NCBI GenBank assembly: GCA_902569725.1
Contig: CACFVG010000001.1
Coordinates: forward strand, 1-64,000
Length of the DNA: 64,000 nt
Source: an uncultured Pelagibacteraceae bacterium
GTDB lineage: Bacteria > Pseudomonadota > Alphaproteobacteria > Pelagibacterales > Pelagibacteraceae
Direction of reading: 5' to 3'
Part shown: positions 44,272 through 52,217 of the stretch, piece by piece
Numbering within the stretch: position 1 is the stretch's first letter
Layout of the letters: each line of letters begins with the position of its first letter
Translations under genes and position numbers: made by a program
The notes under the pieces: generated by a model
Seen by the model: only the letters and a program-made list of their open reading frames with translations
Told to the model about the DNA's origin: nothing
Database searches by the model: none

Positions 44272-44302
44272 TAAGTGTGGGGTAAACTAAGTGTGGGTAA
44301 AC
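44272..44302 (+). promoter_or_regulatory. Tandem 16/15-bp direct repeats upstream of metY
   Basis: TAAGTGTGGGGTAAAC (44272-44287) is followed without gap by TAAGTGTGGGTAAAC (44288-44302); they differ by one G. They end 20 bases before a perfect TATAAT and there is no good -35, so an activator may bind here. As RNA, an upstream GTTTA (44269-44273) could pair with either TAAAC, giving alternative hairpins. Confidence 0.55.
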
Positions 44303-44322
44303 AGAGTAAATTTTACTAAATT

Positions 44323-44328
44323 TATAAT
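44323..44328 (+). promoter_or_regulatory. -10 box TATAAT of the metY promoter
   Basis: A perfect consensus -10. The bases 17-18 upstream (AACAGA) do not resemble TTGACA. A start near 44335 would leave a leader of about 13 bases with the Shine-Dalgarno AGGAG (44337-44341) six bases before the ATG. Confidence 0.45.
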
Positions 44329-44347
44329 AACATAATAGGAGAAATAT

Positions 44348-45682
44348 ATGAGTGACAAAAATAAAAAAGGGCCTGAAAGTAAAACATATAAATTTGATAC
44401 TTTAAGTTTGCATGCTGGTTATCAACCTCACAAAAATGCAGGATCAAGACAAGTGCCAATTTATCAAACTACTTCATATCTTTTCGATGATGTTGATCAC
44501 GCAGCCGCTCTTTTTAATCTAGAAAGAGGTGGACATATATATAGTAGAATTTCAAATCCAACTGTTGGTGTTTTAGAAGAAAGAGTTGCATCTCTTGAAG
44601 GTGGAACTGCTGCTTTAGCTACGTCATCTGGTATGAGTGCAATATTTTTAACTGTAATGACTTTGTGTGAAGCTGGAGATCACCTTGTTGTATCATCACA
44701 ATTATATGGTGGTACTGTAAATTTATTTAGATTAACTTTACCTAAATTTGGTATCAAATGTACTTTTGTAAAACCTCGTGACACAGAAGGTTTTAAAAAA
44801 GCAATTCAAAAAAACACTAAAGGTATCTTTGGTGAGCTAGTTGGTAATCCTGGAAATGAACTTATGAATATGCCAGAGGTAGCAAAAATTGCACATGATG
44901 CAGGTATTCCGTTAATTGTTGATGCAACATACCAAACTCCTTATCTTTGTAAGCCATTTGAACATGGCGCAGATATAGTAGTTCATTCTTTAACCAAATG
45001 GATGGCTGGACATGGCTCTTCAATGGCTGGTATTTTGGTTGAAGGTGGTAATTTTGATTGGATGCAAAATGATAAATTTCCGACAATGACAAAACCTTAC
45101 GAGGGTTATCACGGATTATCTTTTGCTGAAGAATTTGGACCTACAGCTTTTACGATGAAAGCAAGAGCCGAGGGTATGAGAGATTTTGGTCCTTGTTTAA
45201 GTCCTCAAAATGCTTGGAATGTATTACAAGGTATTGAAACTTTATCTGTAAGAATGAAAAAACATTGTTCCAATGCAGAAGAAATGGTTAAGTATTTATT
45301 AAATCATGAAAGTGTTGCATGGGTATCACATCCGAGTGTTCCAGATCATCCTGATAATGCATTGGCAAAAAAATTATTACCTAATGGTCGTGGTTCGATG
45401 ATAGCGTTTGGAATTAAAGGTGGAAAAGATGCAGGAGTAGCATTTATAAATAATGTTAAACTTGCTTCGCATCTTGCAAATGTTGGTGATACTAGAACTT
45501 TGGTTATTCACCCTGCATCAGGAACTCATTCTCAAATGGATGAGGCTACTTTAAAATTCGCTGGTTTATCTCACGATATGATTAGATTATCTGTTGGTAT
45601 AGAAGATATAGATGATATTAAAAATGATTTTGAAGTCGGATTCAGAGCAGCAAGAAAACCAAGACTTGTATCTAATCAATGA
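44348..45682 (+). CDS. metY: O-acetylhomoserine sulfhydrylase (Cys/Met PLP enzyme), copy 1
   Basis: A 444-residue PLP enzyme of the cystathionine gamma-synthase fold. SLHAGYQP, RISNPTVGVLEERVASLEGG, the PLP lysine in VHSLTKWMAGHG (about residue 217) and DTRTLVIHPASGTHSQ are those of MetY-type enzymes. They make homocysteine or methionine from O-acetylhomoserine with sulfide or methanethiol. Which thiol is used cannot be read. Preceded by a tandem repeat and overlaps the hydrolase gene by four bases. The long form (about 440) rather than about 390 fits MetY. Confidence 0.92.
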   Translation: MSDKNKKGPESKTYKFDTLSLHAGYQPHKNAGSRQVPIYQTTSYLFDDVDHAAALFNLERGGHIYSRISNPTVGVLEERVASLEGGTAALATSSGMSAIFLTVMTLCEAGDHLVVSSQLYGGTVNLFRLTLPKFGIKCTFVKPRDTEGFKKAIQKNTKGIFGELVGNPGNELMNMPEVAKIAHDAGIPLIVDATYQTPYLCKPFEHGADIVVHSLTKWMAGHGSSMAGILVEGGNFDWMQNDKFPTMTKPYEGYHGLSFAEEFGPTAFTMKARAEGMRDFGPCLSPQNAWNVLQGIETLSVRMKKHCSNAEEMVKYLLNHESVAWVSHPSVPDHPDNALAKKLLPNGRGSMIAFGIKGGKDAGVAFINNVKLASHLANVGDTRTLVIHPASGTHSQMDEATLKFAGLSHDMIRLSVGIEDIDDIKNDFEVGFRAARKPRLVSNQ

Positions 45683-46494
45683 AATTTAAAGTAAATGGTG
45701 ATGAGATATTCGCCTCTACTGGTGGACGTCCGTTTGATAAAAATAAACCTTTAATTATTTTTGTTCATGGCAGTGGTTTAACTCACATGACATGGGTTCT
45801 TCAAACTAGATATTTTGCTTTTCATGGTTACAGCGTTCTAGCATTAGATTTGCCCGGTCATGGTCTGTCTGGTGGTAAAAGCTTAAAATCAATTGAAGAT
45901 ATGGCTGACTGGATTAATAGTGTAATTGATGCTGTTGGGTATAAAGAAGCGTCTTTGGTTGGTCATTCTCAAGGTTGTTTAGTTACAATTGAATGTACAG
46001 CTAGATATCCAGATAAAATTAAAACATTAAGTTTAATGGGTGGCGCTGGAGCTATACCTATGAACCCAGAACTATTAGCGCTTGCTGAGAATGGAGATCC
46101 AAAAGCAGTAGATTTAATGATGGATTGGGCACATGGCCCAGCAGGTCATTTTGGTGGTCACCCAGTTCCTGGATTATATCATATAAACACTGGTGGTATG
46201 TTGGCTAAAACAAGAACTATAAAGGATACTCTTGGTGTAGATTTTCGAGCATGTGATAATTACAAAAATGGATTTGAGGCGGCAAAAAAAATTAAAATTC
46301 CTACTTTATCAATACTCGCTACAGACGATAAAATGTGTCCTGTAAAAGAAGGTAAAAAATTAGCAGATTTAATTGAAGGAAGTAAAGTTGATATTATTGA
46401 TAATTGTGGCCATATGATGTTACTTGAAGAAGCGGATAGAGTTTTAAAAGTATTAAAATCATTTATTACAACCAATTATCCAACTAAAAATTAA
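45679..46494 (+). CDS. Alpha/beta hydrolase between two metY genes
   Basis: A 271-residue alpha/beta-hydrolase: oxyanion FVHGSGLTHMTW, nucleophile elbow VGHSQGC (serine about residue 97), acid in LATDDKMCPVKEG and histidine in DNCGHMMLLEE. Substrate is unknown. Its start overlaps metY copy 1 by four bases, so the two proteins are made together, suggesting a role in the same sulfur-amino-acid pathway, for example removal or transfer of an acyl group. That is inference from position alone. Confidence 0.85.
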   Translation: MKFKVNGDEIFASTGGRPFDKNKPLIIFVHGSGLTHMTWVLQTRYFAFHGYSVLALDLPGHGLSGGKSLKSIEDMADWINSVIDAVGYKEASLVGHSQGCLVTIECTARYPDKIKTLSLMGGAGAIPMNPELLALAENGDPKAVDLMMDWAHGPAGHFGGHPVPGLYHINTGGMLAKTRTIKDTLGVDFRACDNYKNGFEAAKKIKIPTLSILATDDKMCPVKEGKKLADLIEGSKVDIIDNCGHMMLLEEADRVLKVLKSFITTNYPTKN

Positions 46495-46546
46495 TAAATT
46501 TTAAGCTTGATTGTAATCCTTACTTAAAGGAGAATATTAAAAAATA

Positions 46547-46553
46547 AAGGAGG
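46547..46553 (+). promoter_or_regulatory. Strong Shine-Dalgarno of metY copy 2
   Basis: AAGGAGG, six bases before the ATG at 46560; a full match to the 16S anti-SD. Most genes in this window have weak or no Shine-Dalgarno, so high expression is likely. Confidence 0.7.
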
Positions 46554-46559
46554 AGATCA

Positions 46560-47879
46560 ATGAGTAAAAACCCAGAAACTATAGCTTTGCATGGTGGTGA
46601 CTATAGAAGTGATCCAGCTACTACAGCTGTAGCAGTACCATTGTATAGAACGACTTCGTATCAATTTAATGACACAGGTCATGCAGCAAATTTATTTGCA
46701 CTTAAAGAATTTGGAAACATTTATACAAGAATAATGAATCCAACTAACGATGTTTTAGAAAAAAGAGTTGCGGCTCTTGAAGGTGGTTTGGCTGCATTAA
46801 CAGTAGGTTCAGGGCAGGCTGCTTCAACATTTGCTATTATGAATGTATGCCAATCTGGTGATAATTTTATAAGTTCAACAGATTTGTATGGAGGAACTGT
46901 TAACTTATTTACACACACATTAAAAAAACTAGGTATTGAATGCAGATATGCAGACCCAGCTGATCCAAAAAATTTTGAAAAACTTATCGATGAAAAAACA
47001 AGATGTTTTTATGCGGAAACATTACCAAATCCTTATCTAAGAGTATTTCCAATTAAAGAAGTAGCTGACATTGGTAGAAAGCACAACATACCCTTAATAA
47101 TGGATAACACGGCATCACCAGTTATTTGTAAGCCATTAGAACATGGCGCAGCAGTTGTCGTTCATTCATTAACTAAATTTATTGGTGGTCATGGAACTGT
47201 AATTGGTGGTTGTTTAGTAGACGGTGGAAACTTTGACTGGACAGCTGATCCAAAAAGACAACCTCTATTTAACGAACCAGATATGAGTTATGGTGGGGCT
47301 AAATGGGGTGAGGTTGTGCCTCAACTAACTGGAGCTAATGTATCTTTTGCTATTAGAGCTAGAGTTTGTCTGCTAAGAGATTTAGGGGCACCATTAGCAC
47401 CAGATAATGCATGGGGTATTATTCAAGGTTTAGAAACTGCTCCATTAAGAATGAAACAGCATTGTTCAAATGCTGAAAAAGCTGTTGATTTTTTAAAAAA
47501 ACATAAAAATGTAGATAGAGTAATCTATCCAACTCTTCATGAAGGTGAGATAGCTGCTAGATCAAAAAAATACTTTAAAGGTGGTAATGGAGCCTTAGTA
47601 GGTATTGAGGTTAAAGGGGGTGTTGAAGCAGGTAAAAAATTTATTGAATCATTAAAAATGTTTTATCATGTTGCGAACATAGGCGACGCTAGAAGTTTAG
47701 CAATTCATCCAGCAACAACTACTCATAGCCAATTGACTGAGGAAGAGCTTTTAGCTGCAGGTGTAACACCTGGTTATGTAAGATTATCTATTGGTATTGA
47801 GCATCCTGACGATATTATTGCAGATTTAAATCAAGCTTTGAATCAATCAGGAAAACCTAACTTGAAAGCTGTTGGTTAG
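46560..47879 (+). CDS. metY: O-acetylhomoserine sulfhydrylase (Cys/Met PLP enzyme), copy 2
   Basis: A 439-residue paralogue of copy 1 with the same fold: ALHGGDYRSDPATTA, RIMNPTNDVLEKRVAALEGG, PLP lysine in VHSLTKFIGGHG (about 205) and DARSLAIHPATTTHSQ. Clearly related to copy 1 yet diverged, so the duplication is old. The specificities may differ (sulfide against methanethiol). The end overlaps the convergent heme A synthase gene by 23 bases. Confidence 0.92.
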   Translation: MSKNPETIALHGGDYRSDPATTAVAVPLYRTTSYQFNDTGHAANLFALKEFGNIYTRIMNPTNDVLEKRVAALEGGLAALTVGSGQAASTFAIMNVCQSGDNFISSTDLYGGTVNLFTHTLKKLGIECRYADPADPKNFEKLIDEKTRCFYAETLPNPYLRVFPIKEVADIGRKHNIPLIMDNTASPVICKPLEHGAAVVVHSLTKFIGGHGTVIGGCLVDGGNFDWTADPKRQPLFNEPDMSYGGAKWGEVVPQLTGANVSFAIRARVCLLRDLGAPLAPDNAWGIIQGLETAPLRMKQHCSNAEKAVDFLKKHKNVDRVIYPTLHEGEIAARSKKYFKGGNGALVGIEVKGGVEAGKKFIESLKMFYHVANIGDARSLAIHPATTTHSQLTEEELLAAGVTPGYVRLSIGIEHPDDIIADLNQALNQSGKPNLKAVG

Positions 47880-48882
47880 AATTTAGATAAAGTAGATAAA
47901 CTGAAGAGCTAACTAAAAATATTGAACTTAATTGGTGCATAGATGCTAAGTAAATCTGTGCACCATAAATTAAAGTGAATATACCCAAAATAATTTGAAC
48001 AAATAAAAAAATTCCAACAACATTTATTGCTAAATATAAATTTGTTAATTTCCTTCTATAAATGCTAATTATTAAAAAAAGAAAAAATATAAGAATTACA
48101 TAAGCAAAATTTCTGTGCATGAACTGAACAAGAGATGGGTCGCTAAAAGCAGAAACTTTAAATAGGTTAACAATATTATTATCATCAGGAAAATAAGATG
48201 AACCCATTAATGGCCAAGAATTATAAATTTGCCCTGCATCCATACCTGAAACAAAAGCACCAATTATAATTTGACAAAAAATAAATAATAAAAAAAATAA
48301 AGGTAAAAAAAAATTTATTTTACCATTTGTATTTTTATTAATTTTTAAAGTAAAATAATTCCATAATATTAAAGATAATATTAAAAAAGCTATTATCAGG
48401 TGAATAGATAAACGAAAATGACTTACATCAACTCTGTCAACTAAACCACTAGATACCATATACCAGCCAATGAATCCTTGGAAACATATTAAAAAAAAAA
48501 TAATATATAAATTTAATAATTTTTTAAAACCTTCTTTAAAAGTAAAAAATATTAATGGTAGTAAAAATAGTATACCTATAAGTCTTCCTAAAAATCTATG
48601 TCCCCACTCCCACCAAAAAATTACTTTGAATTCCTTCAAAGTCATATCGTAATTTTGCTCGGTAAATTCTGGAATTTTTTTATATAAATCAAAATAATAA
48701 ATCCAATCATTATTGTTTAAAGGTGGTAAAAATCCAGAAAAAAGTTGCCATTGTGTTATTGATAGTCCAGAATCGGTTAGCCTAGTCAGGCCACCAACAA
48801 TAATCATAAATGAAATAATCCAAAACATTAAGCCTAACCAAAAAGAAATATAATTTTTTATAATATTATTTTCTATGTACAT
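47857..48882 (-). CDS. ctaA: Heme A synthase (COX15/CtaA)
   Basis: A 341-residue membrane enzyme with eight helices that oxidises heme O to heme A for cytochrome oxidase. MIIVGGLTRLTDSGLSI, FWWEWGHRFLGRLIG, VDVSHFRLSIHLI and MDAGQIYNSWPLM with the conserved histidines (heme ligands) are COX15 features. No ctaB or cta operon genes are adjacent. Confidence 0.95.
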   Translation of the reverse strand: MYIENNIIKNYISFWLGLMFWIISFMIIVGGLTRLTDSGLSITQWQLFSGFLPPLNNNDWIYYFDLYKKIPEFTEQNYDMTLKEFKVIFWWEWGHRFLGRLIGILFLLPLIFFTFKEGFKKLLNLYIIFFLICFQGFIGWYMVSSGLVDRVDVSHFRLSIHLIIAFLILSLILWNYFTLKINKNTNGKINFFLPLFFLLFIFCQIIIGAFVSGMDAGQIYNSWPLMGSSYFPDDNNIVNLFKVSAFSDPSLVQFMHRNFAYVILIFFLFLIISIYRRKLTNLYLAINVVGIFLFVQIILGIFTLIYGAQIYLASMHQLSSIFLVSSSVYLLYLNSNQQLSS

Positions 48883-48925
48883 ATTTAAATAAATATAATA
48901 ATTATAGACTAATCCAACTGATTAA

Positions 48926-49216
48926 ATGTCGCCAATTAATAAAAAAAAATTAATAAAATTAAGAAAACGTTTAGATAATTTAGATAATTCTTTTATAAAA
49001 TTAGTTAAAAAGAGAACTTCAATAATCAAACAAGTTTTAAAAGTAAAAGAAAGTAAAAATCAAATTGTTGATAAAAAGAGAATAAAATTTATTCTTAATC
49101 AAGTAAGAAAAAAATCCATAAAAAACAAAATAGATCCTATAATTACTAATCGTATTTGGAAAAGCATGATTTTATCATATATTGATTATGAAAAAAGAAA
49201 TTTTAAAAAAAAATAA
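48926..49216 (+). CDS. Chorismate mutase (AroQ type)
   Basis: A 96-residue all-helical protein: LRKRLDNLDNSFIKLVKKRTSII (the active-site helix with its arginine pair) and VDKKRIKFILNQV, IITNRIWKSMI. It converts chorismate to prephenate for phenylalanine and tyrosine. It shares no spacer with the convergent rpmG; they abut. Lysine-rich, no regulatory domain. Confidence 0.88.
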   Translation: MSPINKKKLIKLRKRLDNLDNSFIKLVKKRTSIIKQVLKVKESKNQIVDKKRIKFILNQVRKKSIKNKIDPIITNRIWKSMILSYIDYEKRNFKKK

Positions 49217-49408
49217 TTATTTACTATGAGGTGGAAGTTTTTTTTCAACAAAAGTTTCATGTTTTCTACTTGCTGGATTGTATTTTCTTGCTTTTAATTT
49301 AACTTTGGCCTTTTCACCACCAGCAGGTTTTTTTACATAATAAAAAAAAGGACTATCAGGTTTTGATTCAGGAACAAGTCTTACTTTAACATGAGTTTTT
49401 TTTGCCAT
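49217..49408 (-). CDS. rpmG: 50S ribosomal protein L33
   Basis: A 63-residue ribosomal protein: KVRLVPES, FFYYVKKP and LKARKYNPASRKHETFVEKKLPPHSK-like C-terminus (the end of about 20 residues is strongly L33). The cysteine motif of the zinc form is absent (C- form). One base after the MerR-family gene. Confidence 0.9.
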   Translation of the reverse strand: MAKKTHVKVRLVPESKPDSPFFYYVKKPAGGEKAKVKLKARKYNPASRKHETFVEKKLPPHSK

Positions 49409-49409
49409 A

Positions 49410-49790
49410 CTAACCTAACTTTTTAATTTCTTTTGCTAAATTTGAAATTTTTTCAAGTTTAGATTTCAAATTATCTTTTGAAGTGTTTATAGATCTATTA
49501 GAATTTTCGTCAAGATTAAAAGAACTTTCATTTATTAAAAATTTCTTAACACCATTTATAGTAAGCCCCTTCTCTTTTAATAAAAATCTAATTTTCTTTA
49601 TCAATTCTATTGATTTTTTATCATAATATCTTCTTTTACCTGCAAAAATCTTAGGTTTGATCTGTTTAAATTCTTTTTCCCAATATCTTATAGTGTGTGT
49701 ATTTAATTTTCCAGTTTTTGGATTTATTAAATTGAGATCCTTGGCTACCTCTCCTATCGATTTATAAGCATTATCATGTTTCTGACTCAT
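49410..49790 (-). CDS. MerR-family transcriptional regulator
   Basis: A 126-residue protein with a winged helix-turn-helix at the N-terminus (KSIGEVAKDLNL, HTIRYWEKEFKQIKPK, KRRYYDKKSIELIKKIRFLLKEKG) and a short tail, without the cysteines of metal sensors. In alphaproteobacteria this type follows ihfA, as here (overlap of 17 bases). Its target is unknown. Confidence 0.88.
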   Translation of the reverse strand: MSQKHDNAYKSIGEVAKDLNLINPKTGKLNTHTIRYWEKEFKQIKPKIFAGKRRYYDKKSIELIKKIRFLLKEKGLTINGVKKFLINESSFNLDENSNRSINTSKDNLKSKLEKISNLAKEIKKLG

Positions 49791-50079
49791 AATTTTTGTT
49801 AATTGTTTTTTTTAATTCTTTTGAAGCTTTAAATAAAATAACTTTCCTTTGTGATATAATTTTTTTTTCCTTTGTTTTGGGGTTTCTACCAATTCTACTT
49901 TTTTTAACTCTCACATGGAAAGTTCCAAATTTTGCAATTTTTACTTTATTACTTTTTTTTAAATTACTAAAAATAATCTCAAAAAAATCTTCTAAAATAT
50001 TTTCTGAAATTTTTTTTGAATAACCTATTTGCATATATATTGAATTAATAATTTCTTCTTTTGTTAAGTTGATTCTCAT
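49774..50079 (-). CDS. ihfA: Integration host factor subunit alpha
   Basis: A 101-residue DNA-bending protein: INLTKEEIINSIY, KIAKFGTFHVRVKKSRIGRNPKTKEKKI with the intercalating proline in GRNPKT, and the C-terminal helix. Works as a heterodimer with IhfB in recombination, replication and transcription. It lies three bases after plsX, as in related genomes. Confidence 0.95.
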   Translation of the reverse strand: MRINLTKEEIINSIYMQIGYSKKISENILEDFFEIIFSNLKKSNKVKIAKFGTFHVRVKKSRIGRNPKTKEKKIISQRKVILFKASKELKKTINKNYESET

Positions 50080-50082
50080 ATA

Positions 50083-51090
50083 TTAATTTATACTATTTTT
50101 TATTTTATCAATTAAGTTGTTTTTGACAATTTTTTCACATACAGATAATGAATTAGCAAAGCCAACAAAATCAGTTCCACCATGGCTTTTAATAACTGGG
50201 GAATCTAAACCTAATAAAATTGCACCATTGTATAATCTGGGGTCTAATTTTTTTTTAAATTTTTTCAAACTATTTGCAGAGATTAATGATCCTAATTTTC
50301 CTAATACAGAACTTTTCATAGCATCTTTTAATTCACTTGTTATAAAATTTGCTGTCCCCTCAGCAGTTTTTAAAGCTACATTACCAGTAAAACCATCTGC
50401 AACAACTACATTTACATTTCCATCCATTATATGATTTCCTTCTATGAATCCTTTAAATTCAAAATCTTCATAAATAATTTGATTCAATTTTTGATACGTT
50501 TCTTTAATTACATCATTACCTTTAAGTTCTTCAGATCCAATGTTTAATAAAGCAACTTTAGCTCGTTCTTCCGGAAATAAGGATTTAAATAATGATGAGC
50601 CCATTATAGCAAAATCAATTAAATTTTTGTCACTACATTCAATATTTGCACCTAGATCAAGTACTACACTCATACCTTTTTTACTAGGCCATAAACCCGA
50701 TAGTGCGGGTTTATCTATATTTTCAATCATTTTTAAATTTAATTTTGCAATCACTAAAAGAGCTGCAGTGTTGCCCGCTGAAATTACTATATCTGATGAT
50801 TTATTTTTTACACTTTCTATAGCTAGCCACATACTTGTTTTCTTACCTCTCTTCGCAGCAGTGAAAGCACTATCTTCACCTTTGATTTTTTCATTTGTAT
50901 GAATTACTTCGATAAAATTTTTGTCTATAGACTTTTTTTTTATCAAAGGATCGATAATATTTTTATCTCCAAATAATTTATAAAAAACATTATTATCTTT
51001 TTTGTGATGAAGCTCTATACCATCAATAATTTTATAAGGTGCATTATCGCCACCCATTGCATCGACTGCAATTGTAATGAATTTTTTCAT
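50083..51090 (-). CDS. plsX: Phosphate acyltransferase PlsX
   Basis: A 335-residue enzyme making acyl-phosphate from acyl-ACP for phospholipid synthesis. AVDAMGGDNAP, SAGNTAALLVIAKL, GLWPSKKGMSVVLDLGAN, EGNHIMDGNVNVVVADGFTGNVALK and GGTDFVGF are conserved. Follows rpmF, as usual. Confidence 0.97.
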   Translation of the reverse strand: MKKFITIAVDAMGGDNAPYKIIDGIELHHKKDNNVFYKLFGDKNIIDPLIKKKSIDKNFIEVIHTNEKIKGEDSAFTAAKRGKKTSMWLAIESVKNKSSDIVISAGNTAALLVIAKLNLKMIENIDKPALSGLWPSKKGMSVVLDLGANIECSDKNLIDFAIMGSSLFKSLFPEERAKVALLNIGSEELKGNDVIKETYQKLNQIIYEDFEFKGFIEGNHIMDGNVNVVVADGFTGNVALKTAEGTANFITSELKDAMKSSVLGKLGSLISANSLKKFKKKLDPRLYNGAILLGLDSPVIKSHGGTDFVGFANSLSVCEKIVKNNLIDKIKNSIN

Positions 51091-51097
51091 TAAAAAA

Positions 51098-51277
51098 TTA
51101 TTCTTTCGGGTCTATTACTTGTCGCCCTTTATAAAAACCAGTTTTTAGATCCATATGATGGGATAAACGATACTCTCCAGATTTTTTATCTTCAATAATA
51201 TTTTTTGAAGAAAATTTAATGTGAGATCTTCTCTTGCCCGCTCTTGATCTAGTTGTTTTACGTTTTGGTACAGCCAT
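51098..51277 (-). CDS. rpmF: 50S ribosomal protein L32
   Basis: A 59-residue frame too short for the usual length cut-off. It reads [19 protein letters not shown], the L32 start, then a basic body ending [15 protein letters not shown]. The zinc cysteines of other L32 proteins are missing, as in the C- form. It stands two bases after the chaperone gene and eight bases before plsX, the usual rpmF-plsX order. Confidence 0.93.
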   Translation of the reverse strand: MAVPKRKTTRSRAGKRRSHIKFSSKNIIEDKKSGEYRLSHHMDLKTGFYKGRQVIDPKE

Positions 51278-51279
51278 AA

Positions 51280-51753
51280 TTAAAATTTAAGACTTATTAC
51301 CTCTTTTGTAAAATAATTAAAAGAGTTTTTTGTTAAATACAATATATATTTATCAAAATAACTTACAAAAAATGACGATTCTTTATTAACATCAATAAAA
51401 TTGGAAAAGATTTTGTTTTTTGATCTTAAATCTAGATTTTCCCATAATTCAACTTTATTAATTAATGTATGCATTAAATTTACATATTCTTTCATTTTTT
51501 TATTTACAGAGGCATCGCCATAGCCAATTTCTCTTATACTTAGCTCTATTTGCTTAAATATATAATCATATAAATTTTGAAGGTTTTCTTTTGAGCTTTG
51601 ATTTTTGTATAATTTTAAAAAGAATGCAAAATGAAAGAAAAATATTATTAATCTATCAGAAAAACTTTCATTGTTAGGTATATTTTTATATAGTGTTTTA
51701 TTTCTAGTTAATTTTATTAAATTATTGTAAATATTCAGAAAGTTATTTTTCAT
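51280..51753 (-). CDS. Ubiquinol-cytochrome c chaperone (CBP3-like)
   Basis: A 157-residue helical protein of the CBP3/UQCC1 family: [50 protein letters not shown] and a tyrosine-rich end. In mitochondria the relative helps assemble cytochrome b of complex III. In other alphaproteobacteria it lies between bamE and a DUF177 gene before rpmF; DUF177 is missing here. Divergent from bamE with start codons adjacent. Confidence 0.82.
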   Translation of the reverse strand: MKNNFLNIYNNLIKLTRNKTLYKNIPNNESFSDRLIIFFFHFAFFLKLYKNQSSKENLQNLYDYIFKQIELSIREIGYGDASVNKKMKEYVNLMHTLINKVELWENLDLRSKNKIFSNFIDVNKESSFFVSYFDKYILYLTKNSFNYFTKEVISLKF

Positions 51754-52215
51754 ATGAAATATATATTAATATTATTACTTTTTTTTACATTAAGTTGTTC
51801 AGTAAATAAAGTTAAGAATAATCACGGTGTTTTATCATTAGAAAACAAAATCAATAAAATTATAATAAATAAATCAAATACAAATGATATTGTTAGTATA
51901 TTTGGTCCTCCTTCAACAAAAAGCTCTTTTGATAATAATGTTTGGATATATATAGAAAGAAAAAAAGCAAATCGCTCTATTTTTAGATTAGGAAATAAAA
52001 AAATAGTAAAAAATAATGTTGCTATATTGGAAATAGATAATAAGGGTATATTAAAAAAAAAAAAAATTTATGATTTAAATAAAATGAATAAATATAAATT
52101 TTCAAAAAATACTACAGAAAATACTTATAAAAAAGATTCTTATATTTATGGTGTACTGACGAGTTTAAGAGAAAAAATAAACGCTCCAGCTAAAAGAAAA
52201 AAAGTTTCTAAATAA
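51754..52215 (+). CDS. bamE: BamE-like (SmpA/OmlA) outer-membrane lipoprotein
   Basis: A 153-residue protein with signal LLLFFTLSC (Cys15) and the BamE fold: INKIIINKSNTNDIVSIFGPPSTKSSFDNNVWIYIE. It belongs to the BAM complex that inserts outer-membrane proteins. The C-terminal third is lysine-rich and not conserved. Start codon is directly back-to-back with the CBP3-like gene. Confidence 0.85.
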   Translation: MKYILILLLFFTLSCSVNKVKNNHGVLSLENKINKIIINKSNTNDIVSIFGPPSTKSSFDNNVWIYIERKKANRSIFRLGNKKIVKNNVAILEIDNKGILKKKKIYDLNKMNKYKFSKNTTENTYKKDSYIYGVLTSLREKINAPAKRKKVSK

Positions 52216-52217
52216 AA

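Noticed and set aside
44240..44347. SAM-II or SAM-V riboswitch before metY
   Set aside because: I could not match the conserved pairing of either class; the tandem repeats explain the structure better.
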